From the NCBI RefSeq assembly GCF_001679785.1, contig NZ_CP016286.1:868001-932000 (forward strand): 64,000 nucleotides of DNA, read 5' to 3'. The DNA is from Rhizobium leguminosarum (GTDB lineage Bacteria; Pseudomonadota; Alphaproteobacteria; Rhizobiales; Rhizobiaceae). Positions 46,228 to 54,543 of the stretch are shown here, piece after piece. How positions within the stretch are numbered: the stretch's first letter is position 1; every line of letters begins with the position of its first letter. The translations under genes were made by a program, and so were the position numbers. The notes under the pieces are model-generated. The model saw nothing but the letters and a program-made list of their open reading frames with translations. It did not search any database and was not told where the DNA came from.

Positions 46228-48687
46228 ATGGTTAGACTTTTTGGATATTTCTTCGGAATGGCCTGCGTCCTGTTTCTGGTCGCGGCGGCGGGTATTGCCA
46301 TTTATCTCGCCAATGTCGCGAAGGATCTTCCGGACTATGCCGTTCTGAACAGCTACGCGCCGCCGGTGACGACCCGCGTCCATGCCGGCAACGGCGCTTT
46401 GATGGCCGAATATGCCAAGGAAAAGCGTCTCTTCCTACCGATCCAGGCGGTTCCCGACCGCGTGAAAGCGGCTTTCCTGTCGGCCGAAGACAAGAACTTC
46501 TACAATCATCCGGGCGTCGATCTGACCGGTCTCGGTCGCGCAATCCTCGTCAACCTGCAGAATTTCGGTTCCGGCCGCCGCCCGGTCGGCGCCTCCACAA
46601 TCACCCAGCAGGTGGCCAAGAACTTCCTATTGAGCTCGGACCAGACGATCGACCGCAAGATCAAGGAAGCGATCCTCTCCTTCCGTATCGAGCAGGCCTA
46701 CAGCAAGGACAAGATCCTCGAACTCTACCTGAACGAGATCTTCTTCGGTCTGAATTCCTATGGCATCGCCGGCGCAGCACTTACCTATTTCAACAAATCC
46801 GTCACCGAACTGACCGTCGCCGAAGCCGCCTATCTGGCATCGCTGCCGAAGGGTCCTGCCAACTATCATCCTTTCCGCCATCCGGAAGCTGCGCTCGAGC
46901 GGCGTAACTGGGTGATTGACCGGATGGTCGAGAACGGCTATGTCAGCCAGCCTGACGGCGAGGAAGCCAAGAAGCAGCCGCTTGGCGTCACCGCCCGCAC
47001 CACCGGCCCTTCGCTCTTTGCTTCGGATTATTTCGCCGAAGCCGTGCGCCGCCAGCTGATCGACCAGTACGGCGAAAAGGTCCTCTATGAGGGCGGCCTT
47101 TCGGTGCGCACGTCGCTCGATCCGCAGATGCAGCTCGCTGCCCGCAAGGCGCTGCAGGACGGTCTGGTCACCTATGATGAGCGCCGCGGTTTCCACGGCC
47201 CGATCAAGCAGATCGATGCGAGCGGTGATTGGGGCAAGGCGCTTGCCGATATTCCCACACTGTCCGACGTGCCGGAATGGCGGCTCGCCGTGGTACTCGC
47301 CGTGTCAGACAGCACCGTCGACATAGGCCTGCAGCCGGCCAAGGATGGAAGCGGCAAGGTTGCAGCTGATCGCCAGCGCGGCACGATCGACGCCAAGAAT
47401 ATGCAGTGGGCCTTCCGTTCGGCCGACGGCGCCCGCAAGACCACGAAATCGCCGGTCGGCGCCGTGTCCCCCGGTGACGTCGTCTATGTCGCAAAGCTCG
47501 GTGACGACGCGTCGACCTCCTATCGCCTGCAGCAGCCGCCGAAGGTGCAAGGTGGCCTGGTCGCCATGGATCCGAAGACCGGCCGCGTGCTCGCCATGGT
47601 CGGCGGCTTCTCCTATGCCCAGTCCGAATTCAACCGCGCCACCCAGGCGATGCGCCAGCCGGGCTCCTCGTTCAAGCCTTTCGTCTACGCGGCGGCGATG
47701 GACAATGGTTATACGCCGGCTTCGGTCATCATGGACGCGCCGATCGAAATCGTCTCGGGCGGCCAAGTCTGGAGGCCGGAAAACTACGGCGGCGAATCCG
47801 GCGGCCCGTCGACGCTGCGTTCGGGCATCGAGCATTCGCGCAATCTGATGACGGTGCGCCTCGCCAACGATCTCGGCATGAACATCGTCGCCGAATATGC
47901 CGAGCGCTTCGGCATCTACGATCACATGCTGCCGGTTCTTTCCATGTCGCTCGGCGCCGGCGACACGACAGTGCTGCGCATGGTCTCGGCCTATTCGGTC
48001 ATCGCCAATGGCGGCAAGCAGATCAAGCCGACATTGATCGACCGCATCCAGGACCGCTACGGCAAGACGATCTTCAAGCATGAGGAGCGTCTCTGCGAGG
48101 GCTGCAATGCCGGCGACTGGCAGAACCAGGAAGAGCCGAATGTCGTCGACAATCGCGAAACCGTTCTCGACCCGATGACCGCCTACCAGATCACCTCGAT
48201 GATGCAGGGCGTCATCCAGCGCGGCACCGCTGCCGGCAAGATCGATCTCGGCGGCCGCGACGTTGCCGGAAAGACCGGCACCACCAACGACGAGAAGGAT
48301 GCCTGGTTTGTCGGCTTCACGCCGGATCTGGTCGCCGGCCTCTATCTGGGCTTCGATACGCCGGGCCCGCTCGGCCGCGGCGGCACCGGCGGTGGTCTCT
48401 CCGCCCCGATCTTCAACGAATTCATGCAGGCTGCCGTCAAGGACACGCCAGAATCGAAGTTCGTCATTCCATCAGGCATGAACCTGATTTCGATCGACCG
48501 CAAGACCGGCATGGCGGCTGGCGAAGGCGATCCGAACACCATCGTCGAGGCCTTCAAGCCCGGCACCGGCCCGGCCGACAGCTTCTCCGTCATCGGAATG
48601 GACAGCACCATGGCGCCGGAGGAAATCCTGAAAACGTCACCGCAGGCGAACCAGGCCGTCCAGACCGGCACGCCCGGCCTGTTCTGA
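46228..48687 (+). CDS. mrcA: Penicillin-binding protein 1A
   Basis: An 819-residue bifunctional enzyme that polymerises and cross-links peptidoglycan. A membrane anchor spans about residues 7-28. The glycosyltransferase domain has FLSAEDKNFYNHPGVD (catalytic Glu, about 87) and GASTITQQVAKNF (about 120). The transpeptidase domain has Ser480 in QPGSSFKPF (SxxK), HSRNL (SxN, about 535) and AGKTGTTND (KTG, about 680). Complete and normal in length. The ATG at 46228 starts MVRLFGYFFG, family-like. Follows amiC in the same direction. Confidence 0.95.
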   Translation: MVRLFGYFFGMACVLFLVAAAGIAIYLANVAKDLPDYAVLNSYAPPVTTRVHAGNGALMAEYAKEKRLFLPIQAVPDRVKAAFLSAEDKNFYNHPGVDLTGLGRAILVNLQNFGSGRRPVGASTITQQVAKNFLLSSDQTIDRKIKEAILSFRIEQAYSKDKILELYLNEIFFGLNSYGIAGAALTYFNKSVTELTVAEAAYLASLPKGPANYHPFRHPEAALERRNWVIDRMVENGYVSQPDGEEAKKQPLGVTARTTGPSLFASDYFAEAVRRQLIDQYGEKVLYEGGLSVRTSLDPQMQLAARKALQDGLVTYDERRGFHGPIKQIDASGDWGKALADIPTLSDVPEWRLAVVLAVSDSTVDIGLQPAKDGSGKVAADRQRGTIDAKNMQWAFRSADGARKTTKSPVGAVSPGDVVYVAKLGDDASTSYRLQQPPKVQGGLVAMDPKTGRVLAMVGGFSYAQSEFNRATQAMRQPGSSFKPFVYAAAMDNGYTPASVIMDAPIEIVSGGQVWRPENYGGESGGPSTLRSGIEHSRNLMTVRLANDLGMNIVAEYAERFGIYDHMLPVLSMSLGAGDTTVLRMVSAYSVIANGGKQIKPTLIDRIQDRYGKTIFKHEERLCEGCNAGDWQNQEEPNVVDNRETVLDPMTAYQITSMMQGVIQRGTAAGKIDLGGRDVAGKTGTTNDEKDAWFVGFTPDLVAGLYLGFDTPGPLGRGGTGGGLSAPIFNEFMQAAVKDTPESKFVIPSGMNLISIDRKTGMAAGEGDPNTIVEAFKPGTGPADSFSVIGMDSTMAPEEILKTSPQANQAVQTGTPGLF

Positions 48688-48706
48688 CGAGACCTGAATT
48701 TTGTAT

Positions 48707-48738
48707 GCCCGCCGCGGCCCTTTACATCCGCGGTGGGC
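48707..48738 (+). terminator. Hairpin after mrcA
   Basis: Stem GCCCGCCGCGG / CCGCGGTGGGC (one G-U pair) with a 10-base loop, 20 bp after the mrcA stop, without a clear U run. Possibly a weak terminator. Confidence 0.45.
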
Positions 48739-48742
48739 GTCT

Positions 48743-48871
48743 CTAGAGCAATTCCAGCAAAAGTGCATAGCGGTTTTGCCGGGAAAAGCGCAAAGCGACT
48801 TTCCCAGGAATTGCGCGAAACCAAAAAGATAGAGCATCTCCGTGGCTCGGAGAAAAACGGAAATGCGCTAT
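48743..48871. repeat. Rhizobial intergenic repeat upstream of prfB
   Basis: Begins TAGAGCAATTCCAGCAAAAGTG and ends AATGCGCTAT. The parts AGAGCAATTCCAG, GCGGTTTTGCC, GGAATTGCGCGAAA and AAAGATAGAGC recall a common dispersed repeat of Rhizobium genomes. It forms inverted segments (GCAATTCC / GGAATTGC). It differs from the RIME palindromes elsewhere in the window. Confidence 0.55.
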
Positions 48872-48913
48872 CTCACCAGCACCTGAAGAAGACTGAGACA
48901 GAGAAACAGGAAA

Positions 48914-50045
48914 ATGCGAGCGGAAATCGAAAACGTGGTCGATGAAACCAAGCAGGCTATCACCCTGCTGAGGAGGCATCTTTGACTGGGACCAGGCGAT
49001 AAGGCGGCTGGACTGGTTGAACAACAAGGCAGAGGATCCGAACCTCTGGAACGACGCTTCCGAAGCGCAGAAGCTGATGCGCGAACGCCAGCAGCTCGAT
49101 GACGGCATCAACGGCGTAAAGCAGCTCGAGCAACAGCTGAACGACAATATCGAGCTGATCGAGCTTGGCGAGGAAGAGGGCGACCAGAGCGTCGTCAAGG
49201 AAGCCGAAGACACGCTGAAGGCCTTGAAGGCCGAGGCCGGGCGCCGCCAGGTGGAAGCCATGCTCTCCGGCGAAGCCGATGGCAACGACACCTATCTCGA
49301 AGTCCATTCCGGCGCCGGCGGCACCGAAAGCCAGGACTGGGCGAACATGCTTTTGCGCATGTACACCCGCTGGGCCGAACGCCAGCGCTTCAAGGTCGAG
49401 CTTCTCGAAGTCCATGATGGCGAAGAGGCCGGCATCAAGTCCGCGACCCTGCTCGTCAAGGGCCATAATGCCTATGGCTGGCTGAAGACGGAATCGGGCG
49501 TGCACCGACTGGTGCGCATCTCGCCCTACGACAGCAATGCGCGTCGCCACACCTCCTTCTCGTCGATCTGGGTCTATCCGGTTGTCGACGACTCGATCCA
49601 GATCGAGATCAACGAAAGCGACTGCCGCATCGATACCTATCGTTCGTCGGGTGCTGGCGGCCAGCACGTCAACACCACCGACTCGGCCGTACGCATCACA
49701 CATATCCCGACGGGCATCGTCGTGCAGTGCCAGCAGGAGCGCTCGCAGCACAAGAACCGCGCCAAGGCCTGGGACATGCTGCGTGCCCGCATGTATGAAG
49801 CCGAACTGAAGAAGCGCGAGGACGCCGCCAGCGCCGAAGCCGCTTCCAAGACGGAGATCGGCTGGGGCCACCAGATTCGCTCCTATGTGTTGCAGCCCTA
49901 TCAGATGGTCAAGGACCTGCGCACCGGCGTCGCCAGCAGCGCGCCGGATGACGTTCTCGACGGCGACCTGAACGAGTTCATGGAAGCAGCACTCGCTCAC
50001 CGCATCAGCGGCGCCGCCGACGCGGTTGTCGAGGATGTCGACTGA
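48914..50045 (+). CDS. prfB: Peptide chain release factor 2 (programmed +1 frameshift)
   Basis: This factor releases peptides at UGA and UAA codons. The gene begins at the ATG at 48914 and runs 23 codons to CTT TGA (48980-48985); translation must slip +1 to continue at GAC (48984), giving 376 residues. AGGAGG three bases before CTT acts as the shift-stimulating Shine-Dalgarno, and CTTTGAC is the classical RF2 signal. Domain features follow: [15 protein letters not shown] (the RF2 SPF region, here SPY) near residue 205 and GGQ in [13 protein letters not shown] near 252. Join is 48914..48982 with 48984..50045. It senses RF2 level. Confidence 0.95.
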
Positions 50046-50067
50046 TCGGATTGACGATGGATGAGTT

Positions 50068-50097
50068 GGAAAGCCCCGGAGACGGGGCTTTCCTTTT
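50068..50097 (+). terminator. prfB terminator
   Basis: Perfect 10-bp stem GGAAAGCCCC / GGGGCTTTCC, loop GGAGAC, followed by TTTT. A clear rho-independent terminator 22 bp after the prfB stop. Confidence 0.85.
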
Positions 50098-50127
50098 GCT
50101 CAAACCATTATGCAGCAATTCAAAATG

Positions 50128-50171
50128 TTACAGCGTCCTTTGCGCCTCTGAAAAGACGCGCGGCGCTGTAA
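50128..50171. repeat. RIME-type palindrome overlapping a gene end
   Basis: The same first palindrome as at 8047 (TTACAGCG ... CGCTGTAA), in the opposite orientation, without the second palindrome. It lies within the last codons of the hydrolase gene, whose TAA stop is at its left edge. Confidence 0.75.
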
Positions 50172-51171
50172 TGCCGCTGTCTTGAAACAGTGCTGCCGAC
50201 AGATCGGCAATCTCGTCATGAATGGCTGCGCGCTCGATGCCCGGGGGATCGGTAAAGAGTTCCGCCGCAAAGGCGAGGCCGAGCGCTGTGCCCTCTGGCA
50301 CGAAGACATAGTGCCCAAGGCAGCCGCCGAAGATTCTAAGAGCGCCGCGCCGCAGCCGCGCATGCAGCCACGACGAACATTCTTCGGCCGGTGCCGCCCG
50401 GTCGGCATCACCGACCAGGATAAGGGCAGGCGCATCGACTGCTTTCAGGCTTTCCTCGCTGAAGCCGAGAACGGACCGGCCCGGCGCGCAGATGAGTGCG
50501 GCCTTGATTCTGTCGTCTCGGTAAGACTCCGACATCCGGGACCACGAATCGCGAAACACATCGCTGGTGCGCAGCAATGCCGGGATATGATCGGCAAGGT
50601 CGGGAAATTCCCTCGGTCCGCGCGCGCCACCCGGCTTCATCCTGGACGGTTCGAACTGCGAGAACTGGGCGACAGCGCCAAGCAGCAGCATCACACTATA
50701 GGCTCCGGCCGAAAATCCGGCTGCGAAGACGTTGTTCGTATCGATATGGCCTGAGAGATCGCTGAGCCACGCATCGCAATGGTCGAGCATGTAGCTTAGA
50801 TCCGGCGCCCGCTCCCAAAGGCAGGCAAAGCCTTCAGCGCGATAGGGCTCGATGCCGGTATTGCCGTGATGGCTGACTCCGAGCGCGGCAAATCCGCGAT
50901 CGACCAGACGTCGCGCCAGCCACTCCAGTCCGGCCGCGGATCCGCCGGTGCCATGCGACAACAGCACGAGGGGATAGGGCCTGGCGTCCGGCAGGATGGG
51001 TGCGTCGCGGGCGACGGCCGCCCTCTGGAACCAGCTTCGTTCCGGGACGTCGCTTTGCGCGTCATCGGCGGCGGGGTACCAAAGGGACCAGCGGATGGGT
51101 CTGGGGCCGGCGGCGTCCCAGTTCGGCCTATTCTGGTCGTAGAGGACGCCGTCGCGAAAGCCCAGTTTCAT
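50128..51171 (-). CDS. Alpha/beta hydrolase (dienelactone hydrolase-like)
   Basis: A 347-residue soluble protein with an alpha/beta-hydrolase core. PYPLVLLSHGTGGSAAGLEWLA (about residues 65-86) holds the oxyanion HG motif; the nucleophile elbow is FAAGFSAGAYS (GxSxG, about 151-155); an Asp in ALILVGDADRAAP (about 250) and a C-terminal His in GGCLGHYVFVP (about 281-291) complete a triad. The substrate is unknown. The last 10-14 codons fall in a RIME palindrome, so the tail is probably repeat-derived. Last gene of a leftward unit with nadK and the exported protein. Confidence 0.8.
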   Translation of the reverse strand: MKLGFRDGVLYDQNRPNWDAAGPRPIRWSLWYPAADDAQSDVPERSWFQRAAVARDAPILPDARPYPLVLLSHGTGGSAAGLEWLARRLVDRGFAALGVSHHGNTGIEPYRAEGFACLWERAPDLSYMLDHCDAWLSDLSGHIDTNNVFAAGFSAGAYSVMLLLGAVAQFSQFEPSRMKPGGARGPREFPDLADHIPALLRTSDVFRDSWSRMSESYRDDRIKAALICAPGRSVLGFSEESLKAVDAPALILVGDADRAAPAEECSSWLHARLRRGALRIFGGCLGHYVFVPEGTALGLAFAAELFTDPPGIERAAIHDEIADLSAALFQDSGITAPRVFSEAQRTL

Positions 51172-51204
51172 CTCTTGGATGCCCCTCTGAACAATTCCCA
51201 GCCG

Positions 51205-51720
51205 TTAATTCGTCGCCTTGTCGACGGTGATGTCGCCGAATTCGTCGATCAGCACGGTCCAGCCATCCGGCTCCGCAGCAGGGTCTGTCTTCAGATAGAC
51301 CGTGGCGAAGAGTCCCGACTGCTTGATGATGCCGTTCGAATTTTCGGGGCGGATATCGGTCACGTAAGGCTTCAGGTCGGTGAACTCCTGCAGCTCGATG
51401 GTCGAGGCGATCGCCGGGCCGGCCTCCGTCTGGGCAATCTGCTGCAGATAGACCTTCGAAGTCCTGTCCGGCTGGCGCACGGCAAAGAGCTTGTAGTAGC
51501 CGTGGCGCTGCGTCCCTTCTCCTTCGGGGTTAGCAACGCTCTCGGCGCCCGTCGGCGCCCGCTCGACATCAGGTGCGTTGCCGTCGTCCTCCCAATAGCC
51601 GGTGCTGGTCGCGAAAATCACCGATGCCGGCAGGAGGGCATCCTGCGCCGGCGCGGCCTCCGCCGTGGCGCTCCATGCCGCAAGCAGGAGGCTGGTCATC
51701 AATATCCGTCGCATTGCCAT
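51205..51720 (-). CDS. Exported hypothetical protein
   Basis: A 171-residue protein with a signal peptide (residues about 1-20, RRILMTSLLLAAWSATAEA). The mature part has SVIFATSTGYWEDDG, YYKLFAVRQPDRTSKVYLQQIA and GLFATVYLKTDPAAEPDGWTVLIDEFG. I do not recognise a family. I chose the ATG at 51720; the frame is open to 51864, but the signal sequence fits this start. It begins 4 bp after the nadK stop (51725) and is probably co-transcribed. Confidence 0.75.
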   Translation of the reverse strand: MAMRRILMTSLLLAAWSATAEAAPAQDALLPASVIFATSTGYWEDDGNAPDVERAPTGAESVANPEGEGTQRHGYYKLFAVRQPDRTSKVYLQQIAQTEAGPAIASTIELQEFTDLKPYVTDIRPENSNGIIKQSGLFATVYLKTDPAAEPDGWTVLIDEFGDITVDKATN

Positions 51721-51724
51721 CGTC

Positions 51725-52498
51725 TCAATCCTTGAACTGCTCGGCGAGAATACGGTCGGACCATGAGCGGTCGGGATCAGAAAGAATGCGCGCCGTGACA
51801 TGCTCCGACTGGGCGATGCGGATATGCAGCACCGACTTGACCTCGGTATTGTCGGCCACCGCATTCACCGGCCGCTTCTCCGGCTCAAGAATGTCGATAT
51901 CGACGGTCACCTTGTTCGGCAGCAGAGCGCCCCTCCAGCGCCGCGGCCTGAAAGCGCTGACCGGCGTCATGGCGAGCAGCGGCGCCTCGAGCGGCAGGAT
52001 CGGGCCATGGGCGGAAAGATTATAAGCCGTCGATCCGGCAGGTGTTGCCACCATCAGCCCGTCGCAGATCAGTTCCTCCAGACGGACGCGCCCGTCCACC
52101 ATGACCCTCAGGTTAGCGGCCTGATAGGACTGGCGGAAAAGATAGACCTCGTTGATGGCGAGCGCCGTCGAGTTGGTGCCGTCGGCGTTGGCCGTCGTCA
52201 TCTGCAATGGCCGGAAGACGTTTTCGACGGCGAAGCAGATGCGCTCCTGAAGCTGGTCTGTACGGTAATCGTTCATCAGAAAGCCGACCGAGCCGCGATT
52301 CATGCCGTAAACCAGCTTGCCGGAGTTCATGGTGTTGTGCAGCGTCTGCAGCATGAAACCGTCGCCGCCGAGCGCGACGATGACGTCGGCTTCGTCAGCC
52401 GGTACGTCGCCATAGATGCCAATCAACTCCTCGCGCGCGGCAAGCGCCTCCGTCGTTGGTGAGGCGAGAAAGGAAAGCGTCTGAAATGAACGGCCCAT
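51725..52498 (-). CDS. nadK: NAD kinase
   Basis: A 257-residue enzyme that phosphorylates NAD to NADP. The signature ALGGDGFMLQTLH (GGDG, about residues 43-55), GMNRGSVGFLMND (about 64-76), and the NE motif in ALAINEVYLFR (about 113-123) plus DGLMVATPAGSTAYNLSAHGPI (about 147-168) are all present. Short alphaproteobacterial form. The ATG at 52498 starts MGRSFQTLSF. First gene of a leftward three-gene unit. Confidence 0.95.
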   Translation of the reverse strand: MGRSFQTLSFLASPTTEALAAREELIGIYGDVPADEADVIVALGGDGFMLQTLHNTMNSGKLVYGMNRGSVGFLMNDYRTDQLQERICFAVENVFRPLQMTTANADGTNSTALAINEVYLFRQSYQAANLRVMVDGRVRLEELICDGLMVATPAGSTAYNLSAHGPILPLEAPLLAMTPVSAFRPRRWRGALLPNKVTVDIDILEPEKRPVNAVADNTEVKSVLHIRIAQSEHVTARILSDPDRSWSDRILAEQFKD

Positions 52499-52657
52499 GC
52501 AATGCCCTTTATGATGCTGCCCTAGCTAAAGGATAAAGGCCTTGCGCGACAAGGACGTTTTCTATCGCCAAGCGTTTTGAGCTGCAGCCGAGCTGTCCGC
52601 GCAGACACGGATTTTCCCTTTACAGAATTATAGAATCTGCTAGTTGGGGCAACTAAC

Positions 52658-52733
<76 letters not shown>

Positions 52734-52742
52734 GCCTACGCT

Positions 52743-52777
52743 CTGCTCTCTTCGGCTCGGCGAGCCGAAGAGAGCAG
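52743..52777. repeat. Perfect 16-bp hairpin after tRNA-Thr
   Basis: CTGCTCTCTTCGGCTC and its complement around a 3-base centre, nine bases after the tRNA 3' end. It lacks a U run; it may be a processing or termination hairpin. The rest of 52778-53037 shows no gene, except an inverted repeat GGTTCAT / ATGAACC at 52940-52961. Confidence 0.65.
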
Positions 52778-53037
52778 CTAAGCGGAGGCTGTCGCGTCGT
52801 AGTTCCGTCAGGAACGAAGGCGGACTGGTTCCAGAATGATCCGGTTAGCTGCACCATCTTTCCCCACGATACTGCCTTTCTAAACCATAGCCTGGGTTCG
52901 ACGCTGGGCCGATCAATCGCGCCAGCAGATCTTTCAGAAGGTTCATATCGTTCGATGAACCGCGCGTGAAGGGCTGCTTCACCGCCAATTCAGCCGCGCC
53001 CGCCTATCTTCGCCTCATCATCAATGAGGAAACAGCC

Positions 53038-53394
53038 ATGAAGCTCGCTCATCTCTTTCTTGCCGCAACCATTTCCGTCGGTGCGGCTTTCGCGTCCGTC
53101 GCACCGGCGGCCGCCATGCCGGCTGAGCGGCCGGCGGTGTCGACGCAGGGCGATATCGTTCAAATTCGTGATGGCTGGCGAGGTGATCGCGACCGTGACG
53201 ATCGTGGCTGGCGACATGATCGCGACCGTGATGATCGTGACGACCGTGGCTGGCGCGATGAGCGCGATTGGCGCCGGTCCGACTGGCGCGATAATCGCCG
53301 TCACTGGCGACGGTGGCGTGCCGAGCGTTGGCAGGAGCGCCGCGAATGGCGCGATCGCGATCGCGGAATGCCGTTCTGGCTCTATCGCAGCTGA
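53038..53394 (+). CDS. Exported Asp/Arg/Trp-rich repetitive protein
   Basis: A 118-residue protein with a signal peptide (about residues 1-23, ending APAAAM) and a mature part made of charged repeats of the type DRDDRGWR, DERDWRRSDWRDNRR and WRAERWQERREWRDRDRG. The composition resembles small periplasmic proteins of rhizobia without known function. The ATG at 53038 has GAGGAAA nine bases upstream. No family assigned. Confidence 0.75.
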   Translation: MKLAHLFLAATISVGAAFASVAPAAAMPAERPAVSTQGDIVQIRDGWRGDRDRDDRGWRHDRDRDDRDDRGWRDERDWRRSDWRDNRRHWRRWRAERWQERREWRDRDRGMPFWLYRS

Positions 53395-53491
53395 CGATTA
53401 CGGCCCGGATCATCCGGGCCGTTACTTTAATGAGTGACGGGCTCGTTGACGCTCGCCTCGATCCTGATCTCCGTCCGCGTTCCTGCCAGAA

Positions 53492-53650
53492 TTATTGCAC
53501 CGGTCCCGGCGTCGCGGGGCCGGGCACTATCGGTGACAGGGGATCGGGCTGGTGGACGGGGTGCGACGTGTCCACCCAAATGATGCTGAGGATAATCACG
53601 ACGAAGACCGCGATGAAGAGGATACCGAAAATCAGCGGTCGAATGGCCAT
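53492..53650 (-). CDS. 52-residue single-pass membrane protein
   Basis: A short protein with one helix (about residues 5-25, IFGILFIAVFVVIILSIIW) and a Pro-rich C-terminus (HPVHQPDPLSPIVPGPATP). A ribosome binding site AGAAGGAA lies about ten bases upstream of the ATG at 53650. The frame is open to 53692. Function unknown. It is convergent with the Asp/Arg-rich gene. Confidence 0.65.
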   Translation of the reverse strand: MAIRPLIFGILFIAVFVVIILSIIWVDTSHPVHQPDPLSPIVPGPATPGPVQ

Positions 53651-53775
53651 GATAGGGATCGTTCCTTCTTGCTTCTGAGCCGGTCGCAACAACCGGTCAT
53701 CGCCCGATCATAGTGCTCCAGGGCGTCATTCCAAGGTAAAAGTGGATTTTTCCGGCATCTTAGCCTGGCTGCGGG

Positions 53776-54450
53776 TTAGCGGCGGACGAGCGAAAGCGGC
53801 TTGCCGCCTTCCTCCTTCGACTTATCGAAATTGCCGTCGGCGCGCATGTCGAAGCCAAGCGACGAACCGTCACGACCCATCAGCGTCAGCCCGAAACCTT
53901 CGATATGCCAGACTGCGAGCTTCAGCCTGGCGACATTGGCGGCGCAATCTTGGGAAAGTGACAGCGGCGCGTTGCCGTCCGCATCGACATTGCCGTTGAG
54001 TGTCACGCCGCAAAGCCTTTCGCCGTCCGGTCTTTGCATTGTCCATATCCCGGCAAGACTGGTGACGGTCGGCAGGCGATCGACGCCGTCAGGGGCCGCG
54101 ATCAGCAAAAACGGCGCATCACCCTCCGTCTTCATCGGCTGGCCTTCGTTTTCGACAAAACGGGCGAGCACCTTGCGCGTCGCATCAATGAGGATAACGC
54201 CGCCATTGCCGTCGAAATTCCACGAATAGGCTTCCGCGAGTGCCGGCAGCGGTTTGATGCAGGAGTCCTGACCAGAGAGCGAATAGCCGCCGATCGCTTC
54301 GCCGGTTTCCAGCGTCAACCGGCATCCGGCCGCACCATCTTCCGGGGCAATGAGATAAGTTCCGGCTTGCGCTTTGAGAATATCCGGATCGATATCCTGC
54401 CCGTATGCGAGACCGCACAAAGCCGCGAGCCCGGGAATAAAACGGATCAT
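53776..54450 (-). CDS. Exported protein with two AprI/Inh-like domains
   Basis: A 224-residue secreted or periplasmic protein. A short signal peptide (about residues 1-18) is followed by two similar halves. The first begins AGTYLIAPEDGAAGCRLTLETG (about residue 29), and the second AGIWTMQRPDGERLCGVTLNG (about 133), both matching the start of the AprI/Inh metalloprotease inhibitor fold (W/Y...GC.L). Each half has a cysteine pair (GCRL...DSC; LCGV...DCA). In Brucella and rhizobia, Omp19-type proteins share this domain. Inhibitory activity is inference. Confidence 0.75.
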   Translation of the reverse strand: MIRFIPGLAALCGLAYGQDIDPDILKAQAGTYLIAPEDGAAGCRLTLETGEAIGGYSLSGQDSCIKPLPALAEAYSWNFDGNGGVILIDATRKVLARFVENEGQPMKTEGDAPFLLIAAPDGVDRLPTVTSLAGIWTMQRPDGERLCGVTLNGNVDADGNAPLSLSQDCAANVARLKLAVWHIEGFGLTLMGRDGSSLGFDMRADGNFDKSKEEGGKPLSLVRR

Positions 54451-54474
54451 GACAATTCCCCTTTGTCGCGACGA

Positions 54475-54516
54475 CAGCGACGCGCATCTTTTCAGACGCG
54501 CAAAGAACGCCGTAGC
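54475..54516. repeat. RIME-type palindrome
   Basis: A degenerate copy of the first RIME palindrome, with CGACGCGCATCTTTTCAGACGCG and a partial outer arm. It lies between the AprI/Inh gene and rlmB. Confidence 0.55.
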
Positions 54517-54543
54517 ACTTTGAATGACTGCCTGCGGGCCAGC

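Noticed and set aside
52940..52961. GTTC-N5-GTTC resembling an SOS box.
   Set aside because: The spacer is 5, not 7; the sequence is better explained as the inverted repeat GGTTCAT/ATGAACC.
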